Made by a program: the position numbers and the translations under genes
The notes under the pieces: generated by a model
Seen by the model: only the letters and a program-made list of their open reading frames with translations
Told to the model about the DNA's origin: nothing
The model's database searches: none
Source of the DNA: Amoebophrya sp. A120
Lineage: Eukaryota > Sar > Dinophyceae > Syndiniales > Amoebophryaceae
DNA length: 60,621 bases
Direction of reading: 5' to 3'
Assembly (NCBI GenBank): GCA_905178155.1
Contig: CAJINV010000026.1
Coordinates: 1-60,621, forward strand
Shown here: piece by piece, positions 10,855-23,078 of the stretch
Position numbering within the stretch: position 1 is the first letter of the stretch
How the letters are laid out: each line of letters starts with the position of its first letter

Positions 10855-13828
10855 TCACGACGGATTTGCAGTTGGTGGTCTGCCAGGGGATGCGAGCGAA
10901 CTCTGCTGCGGCTCTACCTCCTGTTCGAGATATGCAATGCAAATGTGTCTGGGTCTGGAAGAGCGCAAACTTGTGATGCGGGTTTACTTATCCTGGGACT
11001 CACAAAAACATGTGCTGCTGTAGTAAGGAACACAAGACGCACGACGTCCCGATGCGGAACTACACTCTTGTTTCCCCACTAGCGCCAGTAGGGATGGGAA
11101 TAAAGTCCCAGCGTGAAGACCCTGCCCCCACGCGCGGCCCTTGTCATTTGTCATGCAGATTATAGCGAAGGAAACAAATGCAAATGCATCCGCAGATTTT
11201 GTCATGCTCCGTGTGCTTTCTAGAGGACTTTTTCGCAGGTAGAAAAATTGCATGACAGGCGTCTGCTGTAGTCTTCCAGACCAAGACATATTTGCACTCG
11301 ATACGGGTTGGTCTTGGATAATTTTCAAGGCTTGCTGCTCCTCGGTCATCGCCTCGTCCGTCAGCGCCAGCTTTCATCCCGTGAAAAAACAATGCCCCCA
11401 CCTCAGAGGCAGAGCAAATTTGGGATGCAATATTTGCTAGACAACAAAGCATAGTCAACAAGTTTTGCTTTTGCGCATGACAAGTTTGGGCTCGCTAATA
11501 TGTAGTAACGTTTAGCTAGCGCAGCGGCTTTACACAAGTACTTTCTCGTGCTGATTCGGGCATGGCAAGTTTCAAAGCGAAAACCGAACTAGGAAATCGT
11601 ACTCATGGTGCTGCGCATGACGAGAAAGTAAGACTTAGACTTCAAGTTCAAGCATGCAGATCAGCATGACAAGTCTCGGGTGGGGGCGTTTTGTTTATTC
11701 AGGATAGCGTTTTCACAAGCAGTATCGCGTGGTCCAGGCCCATATCCTGTGCAAAAGCATCGCGCTCGTAGTAAATTGCAGTCATGCGTTACAATTCTTT
11801 TTCTTACGGTAAATCCGCATTGTACAAATTTTATTTTGCATGCTGAGAAAATTTGTCATGCAACATTATACGAGTGCTATACATTTGCAACTCATAGTCC
11901 TTTCCAAGCGTATCGATCTCGTTCTCCTTCTCGGTTCCCAATGTGGTAAGCTTGCTCTCGAGAGCTGCGATCTCCTTGTCTTTCTCTTTCTTCGTCGCTT
12001 GATGCTGCTGCTCGAGCTTGTTCTTAGCGTCAGTTTGGAGACTAGTTTGCTCTTCTGCAGCGGCCACTCTCTTCGCGAGATCTGCGATCTCCTTGTCTTT
12101 CTCTTTCTTCGTCGCTTGATGCTGCTGCTCGAGCTTGTTCTTAGCGTCAGTTTGGAGACTAGTTTGCTCTTCTGCAGCGGCCACTCTCTTCGCGAGATCT
12201 GCGATCTCCTGGTCTTTCTCTTCGTTCACCGCTTGAAGCTGCTGCTCGAGCTCGACGATCTTCTTTTGTGCCTCTTTCTTTTCGAGCTCGGCGACCTTCG
12301 TGAGTACCTCCTCTTCCTCTGCGGCCTTTCGACGATCTTCAGCGGCGGCGACCTTCTGCACGTGGATTTTCGTGATTAACTCTACATTCTCCGTTTTCGC
12401 CTTGGCCAACCGGTCCTCCAGGTCTTTGGCCGTCTTCTCCATGAGTGCCGTCGTATTTCCGCTATTCCGTGCCCGAAAAGCTAAGCACCAGACTCGCAGG
12501 ACTTGCAACTATTGTCATCTATGCATAATTGTATAAAGAAGGTTTTGCTCGTCGGTAGTTAGACCAAGGTAAAAACATTTGTCACAATCACAAATGTCCC
12601 TACCTCTAATTCCCTACACAAGTTCATCACCCTGACTCATGTTGAGCGAAATAAAATGCAAGTCTGTACAAGCAATTTTTCCTACAACCAGTGCAATAGT
12701 TTTGCAGTGCATATTGATGGACCGCAGCTATCCGCTGCTCGAATGTTGATTTCTGCTCCTGCAGTTCTTCATTTTGCTTTTCGATTGTAGCTTGGAGCTC
12801 GTCCTGCGAAGCGTTTGCACGCCAATATCAAACAGCGCAAACCCAATGTTTCTCGAGCCTGAAAAGAGAAAGAAACCACTGTCGCTTGAGTACTCAACAT
12901 GCGTAAAAGAAAAAAAGGTCATGAGTGCCTAACCAAAAGTTCCAAAGCATCTTGCTCGCGGTTCTTGATCTTTTCAGAACCCGGCGAAACATAATTTGCA
13001 AAAAGCATATGTCCAGACGCCGCAGGAGATCTTTGATAATGGCGTCTTGCTGCTTCTTTGCGGTTGTGGAATCAAAGCGGGCTGCACCATCCCGTGGAAG
13101 TACGTCGGGGCGTGCAGAAATCCATCTTTCTACTGCAGGACCGCCCCAAGATCAAGTTTTCCCTTTAGTTTTTCTTAGGCGGCAAAGTCCACCAACACGA
13201 GAGCATGCATATCATGCAACTACAGTTTCAGACTATCAAGGTTTTTTTTTCGCTGAAGGTAGAAGAGGATGTCATGGTGCGTAGCGCGCGACTGTACTCT
13301 CGAGGATGTGAAGCTATGCTCGTGTCGGATAGTTTCTGTTTGTCTGTGCACCTCGGCCTTCTGGCTGGCAACCTCCGCAATCAGTTCGTCACGAGTACGG
13401 ACACATTGCTGGGGATCTGGTCGAGGTCGACCGTGGCCAAGAACGGAAGCCGCACGATATGCATCTCTCAGAGTACCGCTATTACACAGTCTCAAACTCG
13501 TCAAACAATTTCACCAGCATTATACCATCACTGTGTGAGTAGACAAGCCCTTCTGCGATTCGAGTGAAGAGCGTGAAAAGAGTCGTGAGCTTCATTGGGG
13601 TTTCATTCATCATCCTGGCAGGCAAAAAAAGAATGTCACCCACCGCTGCGGTCACCTTGCCCGAGACTGTGTCAACTTCTAACTCTGAGGGACCGAAGCA
13701 TAGATTGCCCCTGGCGGTGGTACCATGTTCGTCCTCGTCCTCCGTCGGCGCTGTACTCTTCGACCCCTCTTCTTGCAGGATCATCGTGATCAGCGCTGCC
13801 GCTGCACCACGCGGCGGCACGGAATAAA
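10855..13828 (-). CDS. Multi-exon coiled-coil protein (5' end open)
   Basis: The 3' half is well constrained: exon about 12470-11897 (long heptad-rich coiled coil), 11737-11707, 11369-11304 and 10925-10855 join in frame after removing one C, one B and one A introner. The protein ends in a Pro/Ser-rich tail (SSLASPGRPPTANPS). Upstream coding blocks in compatible frames are 13828-13488 (SGKVTAAVGDILFLPARMMN), a 79-bp GT-AG intron (13409-13487), 13408 to about 13224 (TRDELIAEVASQKAEV), about 13135-12990 (TTAKKQQDAIIKDLLRRL), and 12812 to about 12715 (QATIEKQNEELQEQKSTFEQ). Linking all blocks into one gene is inference. The central coiled coil contains a 39-residue duplication. Probably a structural or scaffold protein. 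Confidence 0.6.
10931..11303. mobile_element. Introner, family A, long (373 bp)
   Basis: The longest A element, with flanks CGAGA and CGGGT. The extra length may be a nested insertion in the middle. The frame joins Gln-Pro to Glu-Gln-Glu. Confidence 0.82.
11375..11706. mobile_element. Introner, family B
   Basis: Flanks GCTTT and GCGTT (4 of 5). Left end altered to CATCCCGTG; right end TTTATTCAGGATA. Confidence 0.82.
11743..11896. mobile_element. Introner, family C
   Basis: 154 bp. TATCCTGTGCAAAAGCATCG at the left and a TTTGCAACTCATA end at the right. Flanks GCCCA and GTCCT. It leaves a 31-nt exon beside it. Confidence 0.85.
11971..12207 (-). repeat. 117-bp tandem duplication inside coding sequence
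   Basis: Two near-identical 117-bp copies encode the same 39 residues (DLAKRVAAAEEQTSLQTDAK and the next 19), a whole number of codons and close to 5.5 heptads. Confidence 0.9.
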
Positions 13829-16184
13829 CTAACAGACAACTCGCTTAGTGCCACTGCAACTTCTGTTGCACCCACAACAAAAATCCCATTCTGTTCTGTT
13901 GTCTATCTTAAATCTCTACAGCGGTTGCTAGTGTAGTTCTAGGACAAAAAAGACCAGCACAGCCGGACCGATGCTTCTTTTCTGCGGTCTCTGCGCTAAG
14001 AAAAAAATGACAACCAATAAGCACATCTTCCGACGACTACAACAGGACATCCAAAAGAAAACAAGAACAACGAAAGAAAGGACTACTAAAGGAAAACGAG
14101 ACCGCACAGCCACGAGGAAGTGGCTAGAAAAAGCCAAAAAACCAGAAGAAGAAAAATTACGTGGTGGAGGAAGGGGATCCATCATTGTGTTCTTGATCAA
14201 GTAAGTACACTGCACTGATCGAAGGCCGACACAATAGATGGAACACCACACAGTGAATACTTTTGCGCTTAGCTCGGGCACTTGTTACGGGCCGAGGTTT
14301 CACGAGCCCTCTTCTTCTTTTCAGGAGATATTTTAACAAACACGGGTATTCATCCAGGAGTTTCAAATTTGTCGCTGATATTACTGGTAATGGTTTTTGA
14401 TGTACAGATTCAATCAGAAGCCATGAATGCATCATCTACATCAGGAGGCACCTCAAGTTAGTGTTCCAACACTAATTCATACCAAATGTTGTTTTTCGTT
14501 CGGACACCTGTAGTTTGCCATCAGTACGCTTCATGTCAGACGATAGAAGATTTGAAACTGATAGTAAAAATCGGCATCAATAAGATCCAGCAAGCAGTGG
14601 CACCCTCTTTCTCAAAAAAAGAAGTCGAGTCCCGCCCCTTGCCTGTGCATTTTCCCCAGCAGCCCCGTCGCCACACCATTCACTTGGAATGTCTGGTGCC
14701 AGGTCTGCGAGTTGTGGTCGTCACACGAAAAATGAGTAGTAGAAGAGCATTTGCATTAACATGGGATATAATTCAAAAAACTCTTTTCCGTGTCCATCCT
14801 GTTGCAGTGGCGCTCAAGCCTGAAGAAAATTTGGATTCCGTCGTGCTCGTCAAATTATTTCGGTGTCGCAATAATAAATTGTATCGCTGGGGAGGAAGTT
14901 GGTGATGATATAAACAAATGAATGGTTTTACGTTGTAAGCCACTAGAAATACGTTGTAATTGTTGGTTTGTCTGTAAATTTGCTTTCACATTGCTTGTAG
15001 TTTAGTGCTCACCACGCTATCCTATTCAATATCAATTCTTGTAAAATTTCGTTAAGGTAATCCGCTGAGGCTGACTTCCACGGACGGAACTCTTGTTTCA
15101 CACTTTTCGGGTGAGCACTTTCCCTTCAACTATCTTCGACGTGCAGATAAGTTTGATAAAGATGAAGAAAATCTAACAAATCGTTTGTGTTTCTGTTTCT
15201 GAGAGTGAGATCTAGTAGCTTCTCCCCTATGAATTATCTTCTGCTGTAGGGTTCATCGACACGTTCAGCAGAGTATCGATTTAAGCAGGACTGATGCCCG
15301 TGTAGTGACCGGCCGCCGGTCGCCAGTATTGTCTTTCTTGTGTGTGAGTACTGGTAAATCACAAAAACTTATTTGTTGATACGGTAGTACAAATTGCGTT
15401 GTCTTCGGGTTGCAGATTGTGCTCTTAGCTGCATCGCCCGTTTGTGCAGAATTTGCTGGTCGGTTGGTTCTGCGGCCGCATCGACAGAAATTATTGGTCG
15501 ATAGTACTGGTATACACTAGAAGTAGGTTCTATAGGTCTTTTTTTTTAAATATGTAGGTTCTGGTTAAGTTAACGTGATCTTCATCAAGTTGTTTCTCCT
15601 TCAATATATTGCTTTTATGCGATACGTGACCTCTGTTTCTCTGGTATCAAGGATGGAGTGTGGCTTAAAAGCAGGAGCGTCCCATTCTGACAAGCACATG
15701 ATGTTGTGAATCGCCTATATACAGGCCCAATCCGGGCGGCAACACTTTCAAGGCTTGAGTCGCGTAGTGTAGACGCAGCTGTCTTTTTAGGTTTCAGGCA
15801 TCGTAGCTGAAGAATAGGAAGTACTTAGCTGCAGCGCGACTATGATCTATAGAGTCTCACTCGTCAGTGTAGGTGAAAGAATCTAGTCGGCGGCGAGAAG
15901 CACCTCCGAGGACCGCAGCTGGGCTACATCATCTTGCTCGTTCAGGAACTGCAATTAGGCACTGAAAAAAGTACTTTAATATCTCGGGGCGGTGTAGAAC
16001 GAAGTAGTGTATTCAATCGAAGTCATCTCGTAATTAACATCTGCGTCGTATGAATGTGTATCAACGTGAGCCGTGCTCCTGCAGCTGCAGTATGTCATTC
16101 AAGAGGAGCAAGGGTATTTTTTCCATGATAATTATTGTTTTCACTTGAAGTTTTTTACTTCATACTTAGCAACGACGTCAAGCG
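13829..16184. other. Long stretch without a supported gene
   Basis: A basic frame on the plus strand at 13971-14204 ends at a strong GTAAGTAC-type donor, so it could be an exon. Nothing else coding is convincing. No introner ends, tRNA or rRNA seen. Confidence 0.35.
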
Positions 16185-19100
16185 TCAGTGTTGCGCCTCG
16201 TCCGAATCGGGTGCCGCATCACCTCCACCGCCACCACTCTTGCTGCTAAATATGGTGCGCAAAAACATCGTATGCTGCTTGTGCCTCTCGTCCACGGGCA
16301 CAGAATACCGAAATCACACATGGATTTAAGAAATGCACCACCATCTAAAATGGTCCGTCATCACTTTAAAGGTCACGCATGCCCAAATTTCGACTTTCAT
16401 CTAAGCTGTCACAAGTTGTTTCTATACTGCACATCAAATCGTTCCACTTATTAATTTGTTGCAACACAAGTTGCTCTAGTCGCATACGATCCTTTTGCAA
16501 TTCATAGTACTCGTGCCCTTCATCGAAGAAAAAATCGTCGTCGTGCTAGCGCAATCGCTCGCTACTGTCGCCCCGGTGTCATTTACTTCGTTTTCCCTTT
16601 TCGTCGGGCCATCCAGATTTTTGACGTTGTGGTCCTGTTTCCCGGTCGTACTACTACTGACGGTATCATCTGGCTCCGCGTCCATGGTCTTCGTCTTCTG
16701 CTTCATCGCCGCCTCCGTCCGCAATGCCGCTTGTCCATTTTCGTCGACCGGCTTTGCTTCCGGCGAAAGCCGCTGCGAATACATCTTCAGGAGCTCGGGG
16801 AAGGCGAGTCGCATGCTCTTCAGCTTGATACCGGCATCGGTGGTTTCCATTTTCAAGCCGTGGTTGCATTCCCGCATCAGATTCCAGAACTCCTTTTGCA
16901 GGTTCTCGTGCACCTCCTGGGTGTACTGCTCTGTCGGACTCATCGCCGCGGCGTACAGCAGGTCGTCGAAGGCGTTCATTTTCTCTGACAGAAGAAACGC
17001 GGACCGTCTGGCGGCTTCGTCCGTTTCCTCCCCCCGGTGGTAGGATCTCTGGCGCGCCATGGTGCGCAGCGGTATGATGATCTGGTTGACGAGCCGAAAT
17101 CCGTCCTTCTGCCACCGGAGTTGGCCGACCACCTGTTCCAGCGAGTTCAGCCGGCTGTCGCACAGCTGCTGGTACTTCGCCAGCGCACTGTCGTTCATCT
17201 CACTGTGTTTTATTGGCGCCTCGTCCAGCTTGTCGAGTCTGACAGACATTTCCTCCACCTTCCCGGAAAGTTGTTGCACCGTACCCGCGAGTGTCGTGTT
17301 CTCGTTCCGTAGTTGTTCGGTGCTTTCCAGCACGCGGGTGTGGTTTGCCGCGATAAGGTTGCTCTGCACTTCCCGCTCCGCCTTGTCCTTCGCCACGTTC
17401 TCGTTGGTGGCGCGGATGCTCTCCTTCACGGCCAAGATTTTGTTTTCGGTTTCCCAATTTGTGGTTGACAATTGTTGCTTCAGCTTCTCTTGGTTCGAGT
17501 TCATTTCTGCCTGCAGCCGCTCGCGCCGCTGGTTATTCACGTACCGCGCGTTCTTCTGCTCTTCGAGGACTTCAGTGCGGTTGTGTTCGATTTGGATGCC
17601 CTGCTCTTGAACGGTTCGCTCAGTTGTGGTCTGTCGGGCGGAGAGCAACGCGTTGATACCCTCCTGCACTCTCCGGTCCTTCTGTCGCTGGTAGTTCACG
17701 TCCCGGAGCCGCTCGTTGGTTTCCTGCTCCGAGACCGTCTGCCGCAAATCAAGCGCGCCAAGCTGCTTGTCTTGTCGGAACAACTCGTGCTTCACCACGG
17801 AGACATTCCTTTCGCTGTCCCGCACTGTCCTGTCGTTTTGCTTCTGCCGGCGCTCGCGATCGGCCTCGTCTGCCTCGAGTTTTGCCAGCCTTCTCTTGAT
17901 GGCTTCGGCGTCGCGCTCGGTCTGCTCGCGCTCCTCCGCACGCTCCTCCGCGACTGTCGCAAGATGCATTTTGTACTCTTCCGCCGACATTGTCTTCCAC
18001 GTTTCTCCTATCTCCTCCCGAAACTGCGCCCACTTCTGCTCCAGGATTTGCCCAATCTGCTCCATGTTGGGCTGCAGCTTCTCCATCTCCTTTCTTACTT
18101 CTTCGTGAATCTCCGGGCGCACGTAGTCTCGGAGGAAGATCGGGATCTGCTTCGCCAGCTCCTCGCGTGTGACTTTTTCCGCCACCGTGGTTGCAACCGT
18201 GGTCGCCGTCTCGGCCGCCACCGTCTGCGACACCGTAGTCGCCGTCTCGGCCGCCACCGTCTGTGCCACCGTAGTTGCCGTCTCGGCCGCCACCGTCTGT
18301 GCCACCGTAGTTGCCGTTCTCGTAACGAGATCGACGATTTTTTTTGTTGTCTGCGGAGAACATCCGCACAACTGATCAGCGCCCGCTGTGTCGCTCTTTT
18401 CGTCGGGACTGCGACCACTTGCCGGCCTGCCGCTCTCCTCGTCTTGCAGTTCCCCCTCGGAGTCACTGTTGCGGCGAGCACCATTGTAGGACGATCGCCG
18501 GCTTGTTGTCGCTGTGGAAGTACCTGGCAGCCGGGTCTGCAATCCGAGCACCGTTGTCTGCGAAATCACGGTCGGGTCTGCAATCCGAACGAAAACCGAC
18601 GCGGGGATTTCCACGCCCAACGCACGCCCAACAGTTATCCTGAGGAAAAACGCCCCCACCCCATAGTTCAAGTTGGAAAGCCTGTCATTGGTTTTGGCGC
18701 TTGCGGATGACAAGTTGTGGTGCCTGCGCGTGACAAGTTTGGAAACATAGCATGATAGTCCTGCCTAGGTACTAGCCTGGACGCATCACAAATGCATTCT
18801 CTCAGTCTTATCTAACTATCATAATTCGCGCATGACAAATTACCAATCACGATCACAAAATGCCCGTCATGCGGACAAGCCGCGTGACAGATGCTCTGAC
18901 CATGCAGATTCGCATGACAGCCCTGGGGTGGAGACGTTTTTACTCAGCATAAGAGTTTCCAAAGTCTTGGACTTCACGTTGTCCGTTAACTTCCACGTGA
19001 TTGCGGTGGCATCGGCATTGGGGTTGCGGAGGTCGCCTACATCTGTCGGTGCTCCGGTGGTCGAATTGGAGGCTTCCTCTGGCGAGATACTGGCCGGCAC

Positions 19101-21520
19101 CACTGCGATGTGGACCTCGGTGACGTTGCAGCCGACATTATCGTACGAAAAAAGTGTTGCACTGTAACTAAGGATTTTGCAAATTTTGCATGACAAGTTT
19201 GTACAGACATTTTGCTTGAAGAAAACTTGCCGTGCGTGGCTCCTGCCTACGGGAAAACACGGCCAGGAATAACTTACCTTGCATGTATAGCAAGACAGAC
19301 ACTTCTGCAAAGCAATGCATTTTCTGCATATCCGAATTTGCAGCGAAGCAGTTTTTTTCTTGCGATAGACGTCGCGAAATTTGTAGTCTTCCGCCTTGCC
19401 GAATCTCCTCACCGAATAATGACACGCCGCCATTTCTGGCGACGCATCTGGTTCGACGTAACGGACGTGGAACACCACATGATTTCCACCAATGCAATGG
19501 CATCAAATGCAAATATGTCCTGATCTGGAATATTGCCAGACTTGTCATGCTCGTCTGGCAAAGCTTTGACTTTGAGCTCCTTCTTGCGGGGCCTCGAAGA
19601 GCTCCAGTCGTATGTCATGCAAAGTCACAGCTTCTCATGCAAAACAGCTACTACACCCCACAGACCGGAGCCACAAAAAAAATGCAAATCTGTCATGTCT
19701 GACTGCGCATTACAGTGGAATATGTTGCTCACCGACATGCACTACAACTTTCCAGACCCAGACATCTTTGCAGTCTATAACAGGTACTTGTCGGTCATGG
19801 CTTCCTCGCTGTCCACCAAATATCGTTGGGAAAAAACGTCCCCACCACAGAGTTTAAGATGGGGATCTCGCAACACAAGTTCAGAAGAATTGTAAGTCAC
19901 AGATGACATCACGCACACGCTCATCTCTTTTTTATCGTGCAGTTTAGAAGGTACAGCCGCATCAAAATCATGCCATCTCTTTGTGCTTGTCCTCGTCCGG
20001 TCCACGTCCTGTTATACAGCATGACAAATCCGATTCCGAACACACGCTTGGAAACGCCTCTCATGGCGATATAAAACATGCGCAGTACCCTAGAAATGCA
20101 AATTTTCCTGCTCCTCTTCATTTCCTCTTCGTGTATGAGTATAGTGCAAATCTGCATGACAATTCTTGCGTCGGGACGTTTTTCCTCAGGATACCAAATT
20201 GAGTTTCTTCTGCCACTCGGCAGGTATCACTTTCAAATGTTGCAAGTAGTTAGTAGCACGAATTCGCGTGAGTTGCATGGCCAGCTTGTAAAATCAAGTA
20301 TCGAGCGCAAGTGGGAAATTGCAAAACTTAGCTCGTCCCCCGGAGATGATGCCAGCACTGTATACTTCTACATTCAACTGTGTATTTAAGTACAACAGCG
20401 AGCGCGTTTCTTGTCTTCAAGCGCATTTGAGCATGTGATACCAGCGGCGCCGATCCCAGCGACCTCTATGGACTGCGAAAGTGTCTGGGTCTGGAAGAGT
20501 GCAAACTTGTGATGCCAATTTCAGAACAGAGAAAAATCTCTCATGCATAGATAGCAAAAGCTGCCCGCTTTCTGCCAGCAACGTGGCGGGTTTGTCATGC
20601 GAATTCGGCAATGCGGAAGCTTCTCAAAACCTGTGACGCTAGATTTTTCCATGCCAGAACTTCTGTGTCATGCAAAAACAGCATGACTCTTCCAGACCCA
20701 GACATGTTTGCAATGCATAACCCGGACGGGGATTAAATTTTTGAATCTCCCGAGCGAAATCAGACGCTCCAGCATTTCCGAGGAGATCTGTTTACTGTTC
20801 CCGTCGCTGGCCTATGCATTGCAAATATGTCCGGGTCTGGAAGCTTGTGATGCTAAGTGGCAAATCATGAGGACGCCAGAAGTGCCGGAGCATGACAAGT
20901 TTCTGAGTTGCTAGGTGTTGTCTATTCTGCATGGCAAGCTGCATTTCATTCTGCAACACAGAAACTTGGGGCTCTTGGGCGACGTGCATGACAGACTTGA
21001 GAGCCATGCTAACCGAGCATGGTATACTATGCGCTTTTCCCGTCCCAGACACATTTGCAGTGCATATCGCATCCAAACGGGGTCTGATTGTCGTAGTCGT
21101 CGTTGAAGAAATTATCCCCGTGTGGGCCGTGTCGGTACCACCTCATCGAGATTTTTCGGTTATTTTTCTTCCATTTCCACACAACCACGAGCATGCGTAA
21201 CAAACTAGGACATGCGAACTACAAATGCGAATCTTATCAATATATCGTGTCGCTTGATTGCCACTACCTCGGCACGCATCACAACCTCTGCGTACACAAA
21301 AGTATGCATTTCCTTTTCCTACTGGCGCAACTGAAGCATCACATGATGACGTGCAAGAATATTTACAAACTGTACATACCTGCGACGATCCCATGGTCGC
21401 GGTCGTGTCCGGTCCCAGCGGTCTGCTCCAATTGTTCCGCGGCGCGCGCAGGAACAGAGGGGCTGACCCCTTCACCACCTGATATTTATTTGAAAGCGAT
21501 TGAAAAATTTGAGTGAGCAT
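16185..21520 (-). CDS. 986-aa protein with long C-terminal coiled coil
   Basis: Exon blocks: 21520-21380, 21167-21067, 20803-20720, 20461-20394, 20229-20194, 19815-19780, 19495-19368, 19133-18952, 18630-16507, 16245-16185. They sum to 2961 nt, in frame throughout. Seven introners and two GT-AG introns are removed: 21168-21379 (GTATGT donor) and 20230-20393 (with a CTAACTAC branch-like box). Start is the ATG at 21520 (MLTQIFQSLSNKYQ). The N-terminal third has a WYRHGPHGDNFFNDDYD stretch and a Cys/Val-rich region (CHYSVRRFGKAEDYKF). About residues 420-890 form a Gln/Glu/Arg coiled coil preceded by a repeated Thr/Ala module. The true C-terminus (SGGGGGDAAPDSDEAQ) appears only after removing the C element at 16251. 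Family unknown; likely a cytoskeletal or scaffold protein. Confidence 0.75.
16251..16506. mobile_element. Introner, family C, worn
   Basis: Ends TATGGTGCGCAAAAACATCG and GATCCTTTTGCAATTCATA. Flanks CTAAA and GTACT are diverged. Without excision the frame reads through into a false stop at 16476. Confidence 0.75.
18185..18320 (-). repeat. 36-bp coding tandem repeat
   Basis: About four copies of a 36-bp unit encode TVAQTVAAETAT-like 12-residue repeats at the start of the coiled coil. Confidence 0.8.
18636..18951. mobile_element. Introner, family B
   Basis: Flanks ACAGT and AGAGT (4 of 5). Ends TATCCTGAGGAAAAACGCC and GACGTTTTTACTCAGCATA. The frame joins Glu-Thr-Leu to Leu-Gly-Arg. Confidence 0.9.
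19139..19367. mobile_element. Introner, family E
   Basis: Flanks GACAT and GACGT. Ends TATCGTACGAAAAAAGTG and TTTTTTTCTTGCGATA. The frame joins Arg-Asp-Val to Gly-Cys-Asn. Confidence 0.88.
19501..19779. mobile_element. Introner, family A
   Basis: Starts CATCAAATGC rather than TATCAAATGC. Flanks AATGG and ACAGG. Excision is in frame. Confidence 0.85.
19821..20193. mobile_element. Introner, family B, long (373 bp)
   Basis: Perfect CCAAA duplication at 19816 and 20194. Joins Leu-Asn-Leu to Val-Asp-Ser. Confidence 0.92.
20467..20719. mobile_element. Introner, family A
   Basis: Flanks ACCTC and ACCCG. Clear A arms on both sides. Excision is in frame. Confidence 0.88.
20809..21066. mobile_element. 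Introner, family A with shifted left edge
   Basis: Best duplication TCGCT/TCGCA puts GGCC inside the element ahead of TATGCATTGC. Only this placement keeps the frame (Cys-Asp then Gly-Asn-Ser). Confidence 0.8.
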
Positions 21521-23078
21521 GGTGGATCAGACGCAAGCTGAATCGCTGTCGAGCCTAAGAATAAGAAAACACGACGCATGTTGACAAATGTGAACACTTC
21601 AACTCACGCACAGAAAGTTGCAAAAAAATAATACTACCTCCTAAACCCGTTGGCCTCTCCGCTGTTCCGACCACGGACGGATGCACTGGGTCCGACTCCA
21701 TGTCTTTACGTGGTTTGCTCAATGAAGTTACGGTGTCACTTGGCAAGAGTTTCTTATTCTTTTAAGTAGTACCTATCTGGTCTTGCTACAACCAGCAAAA
21801 AAACCGTAGATAACCACCTTCCGCTATTATTGGTGTACTCAATTTTGGTCGGCGTGGAACTTCTACGGTAGTTCAAAATTGGAGACGCAGGGGAGGATTA
21901 GTTGGAGAGGCGACAGGATCGCTTTCTTGTTCTGACGTGCGAAAGAGAGATGAAAGTCCTCCTGTTCCTGATATTTACTACCAAAGTTCTACGCCGGATA
22001 AGAGAAAATCAATCCAGGTGAAATGAAGCTTGTAGGGCGAAGAGTATTGGTCATCTAAATCTTTGTGCCAGAACGAACCCAGTACGTAGTAGAAGCAGCT
22101 GTTTACGGACGTTGCAAAGTGATCAAAGACACAAAAACCGTCTCTACAGCTACAAATACGCACAGTCCGGTTGAACGTACAGGATGCAGAAGCACTTCCG
22201 CCAATTTATTACACGACCCGCAGGACAAACGAGCCCCTTTTCTATCGACGTCTGGGTCGTGAATTCAATTTGATAGTACCGTCACAGTTGTGGGTCAAGA
22301 GGTCGTATTGACTGAGGCTACTAGCACTGGCGCCGATCGATAACATACACTGCTCGCAAAACGTCAAAATGTCCCGAGGAGCTTCGATGATCGATTACGA
22401 GTCTTTCTGCGACACAAAAATTATTTTACCATAGTATATGGGTTTTCTTGTGATCTTTTCCCGTCTATCATTTCAATGTAGAAATGGACACGAGCCTTCC
22501 ATGGTATCACTATTACAACAGGCGTGTAATTGAAAGGGGATCGAAACGAATGCAACCTAAGCTAATGCGTAACAAAAAACAGGTTCCCGAGCGAATACTG
22601 ACATAATTCTAGCGTCATGTCTACTCGCTTGCCCTCTCTTTCCCTTGCCAGAAAGTGAAGAAACTCTTACGCGTGCCACGCGTCTAACGAAAAAAACACA
22701 GTACAGAAACAGGAGCACTGTTCGAACAATCTTCAGCCTTGTGGAACACACATCGTGGCTCGTTTACTCAATAGCATAGCACCCCTCTTCAGCTGCACAG
22801 AGCATCTTTCCAAAAATTGAAGATAAGTGTGTACTTCATTCATTCCTCTCGTGATGCGCGAGGCGAAGCACCAGCACAGCTGTTGAATCTACTTCATTCA
22901 TAACTGTGCGTTGCGTTATATGAGCACATAGGAATTCTATTCGACTTGGTCTCACCACGGGCACGCACTTTGTAAAAATGTAGCTCGACGACGGTTCTGT
23001 GACGCGCAACAGCGAACCTCAAAAATCAGGACCATTTTTGGCTCCCTCACCCCACCTGTCGGCTCCTCAATTCTATTG
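21521..23078. other. Intergenic, nothing recognised
   Basis: Stop-rich on both strands, with no introner ends or repeats. It must hold the 5' flank of the 986-aa gene and the 3' end of the next gene. Confidence 0.4.

Noticed and set aside
17472-18710. 412-codon frame on the plus strand
   Set aside because: It is the antisense shadow of the coiled-coil exon; its Leu/Arg/His composition is the complement of Gln/Glu/Ala codons.
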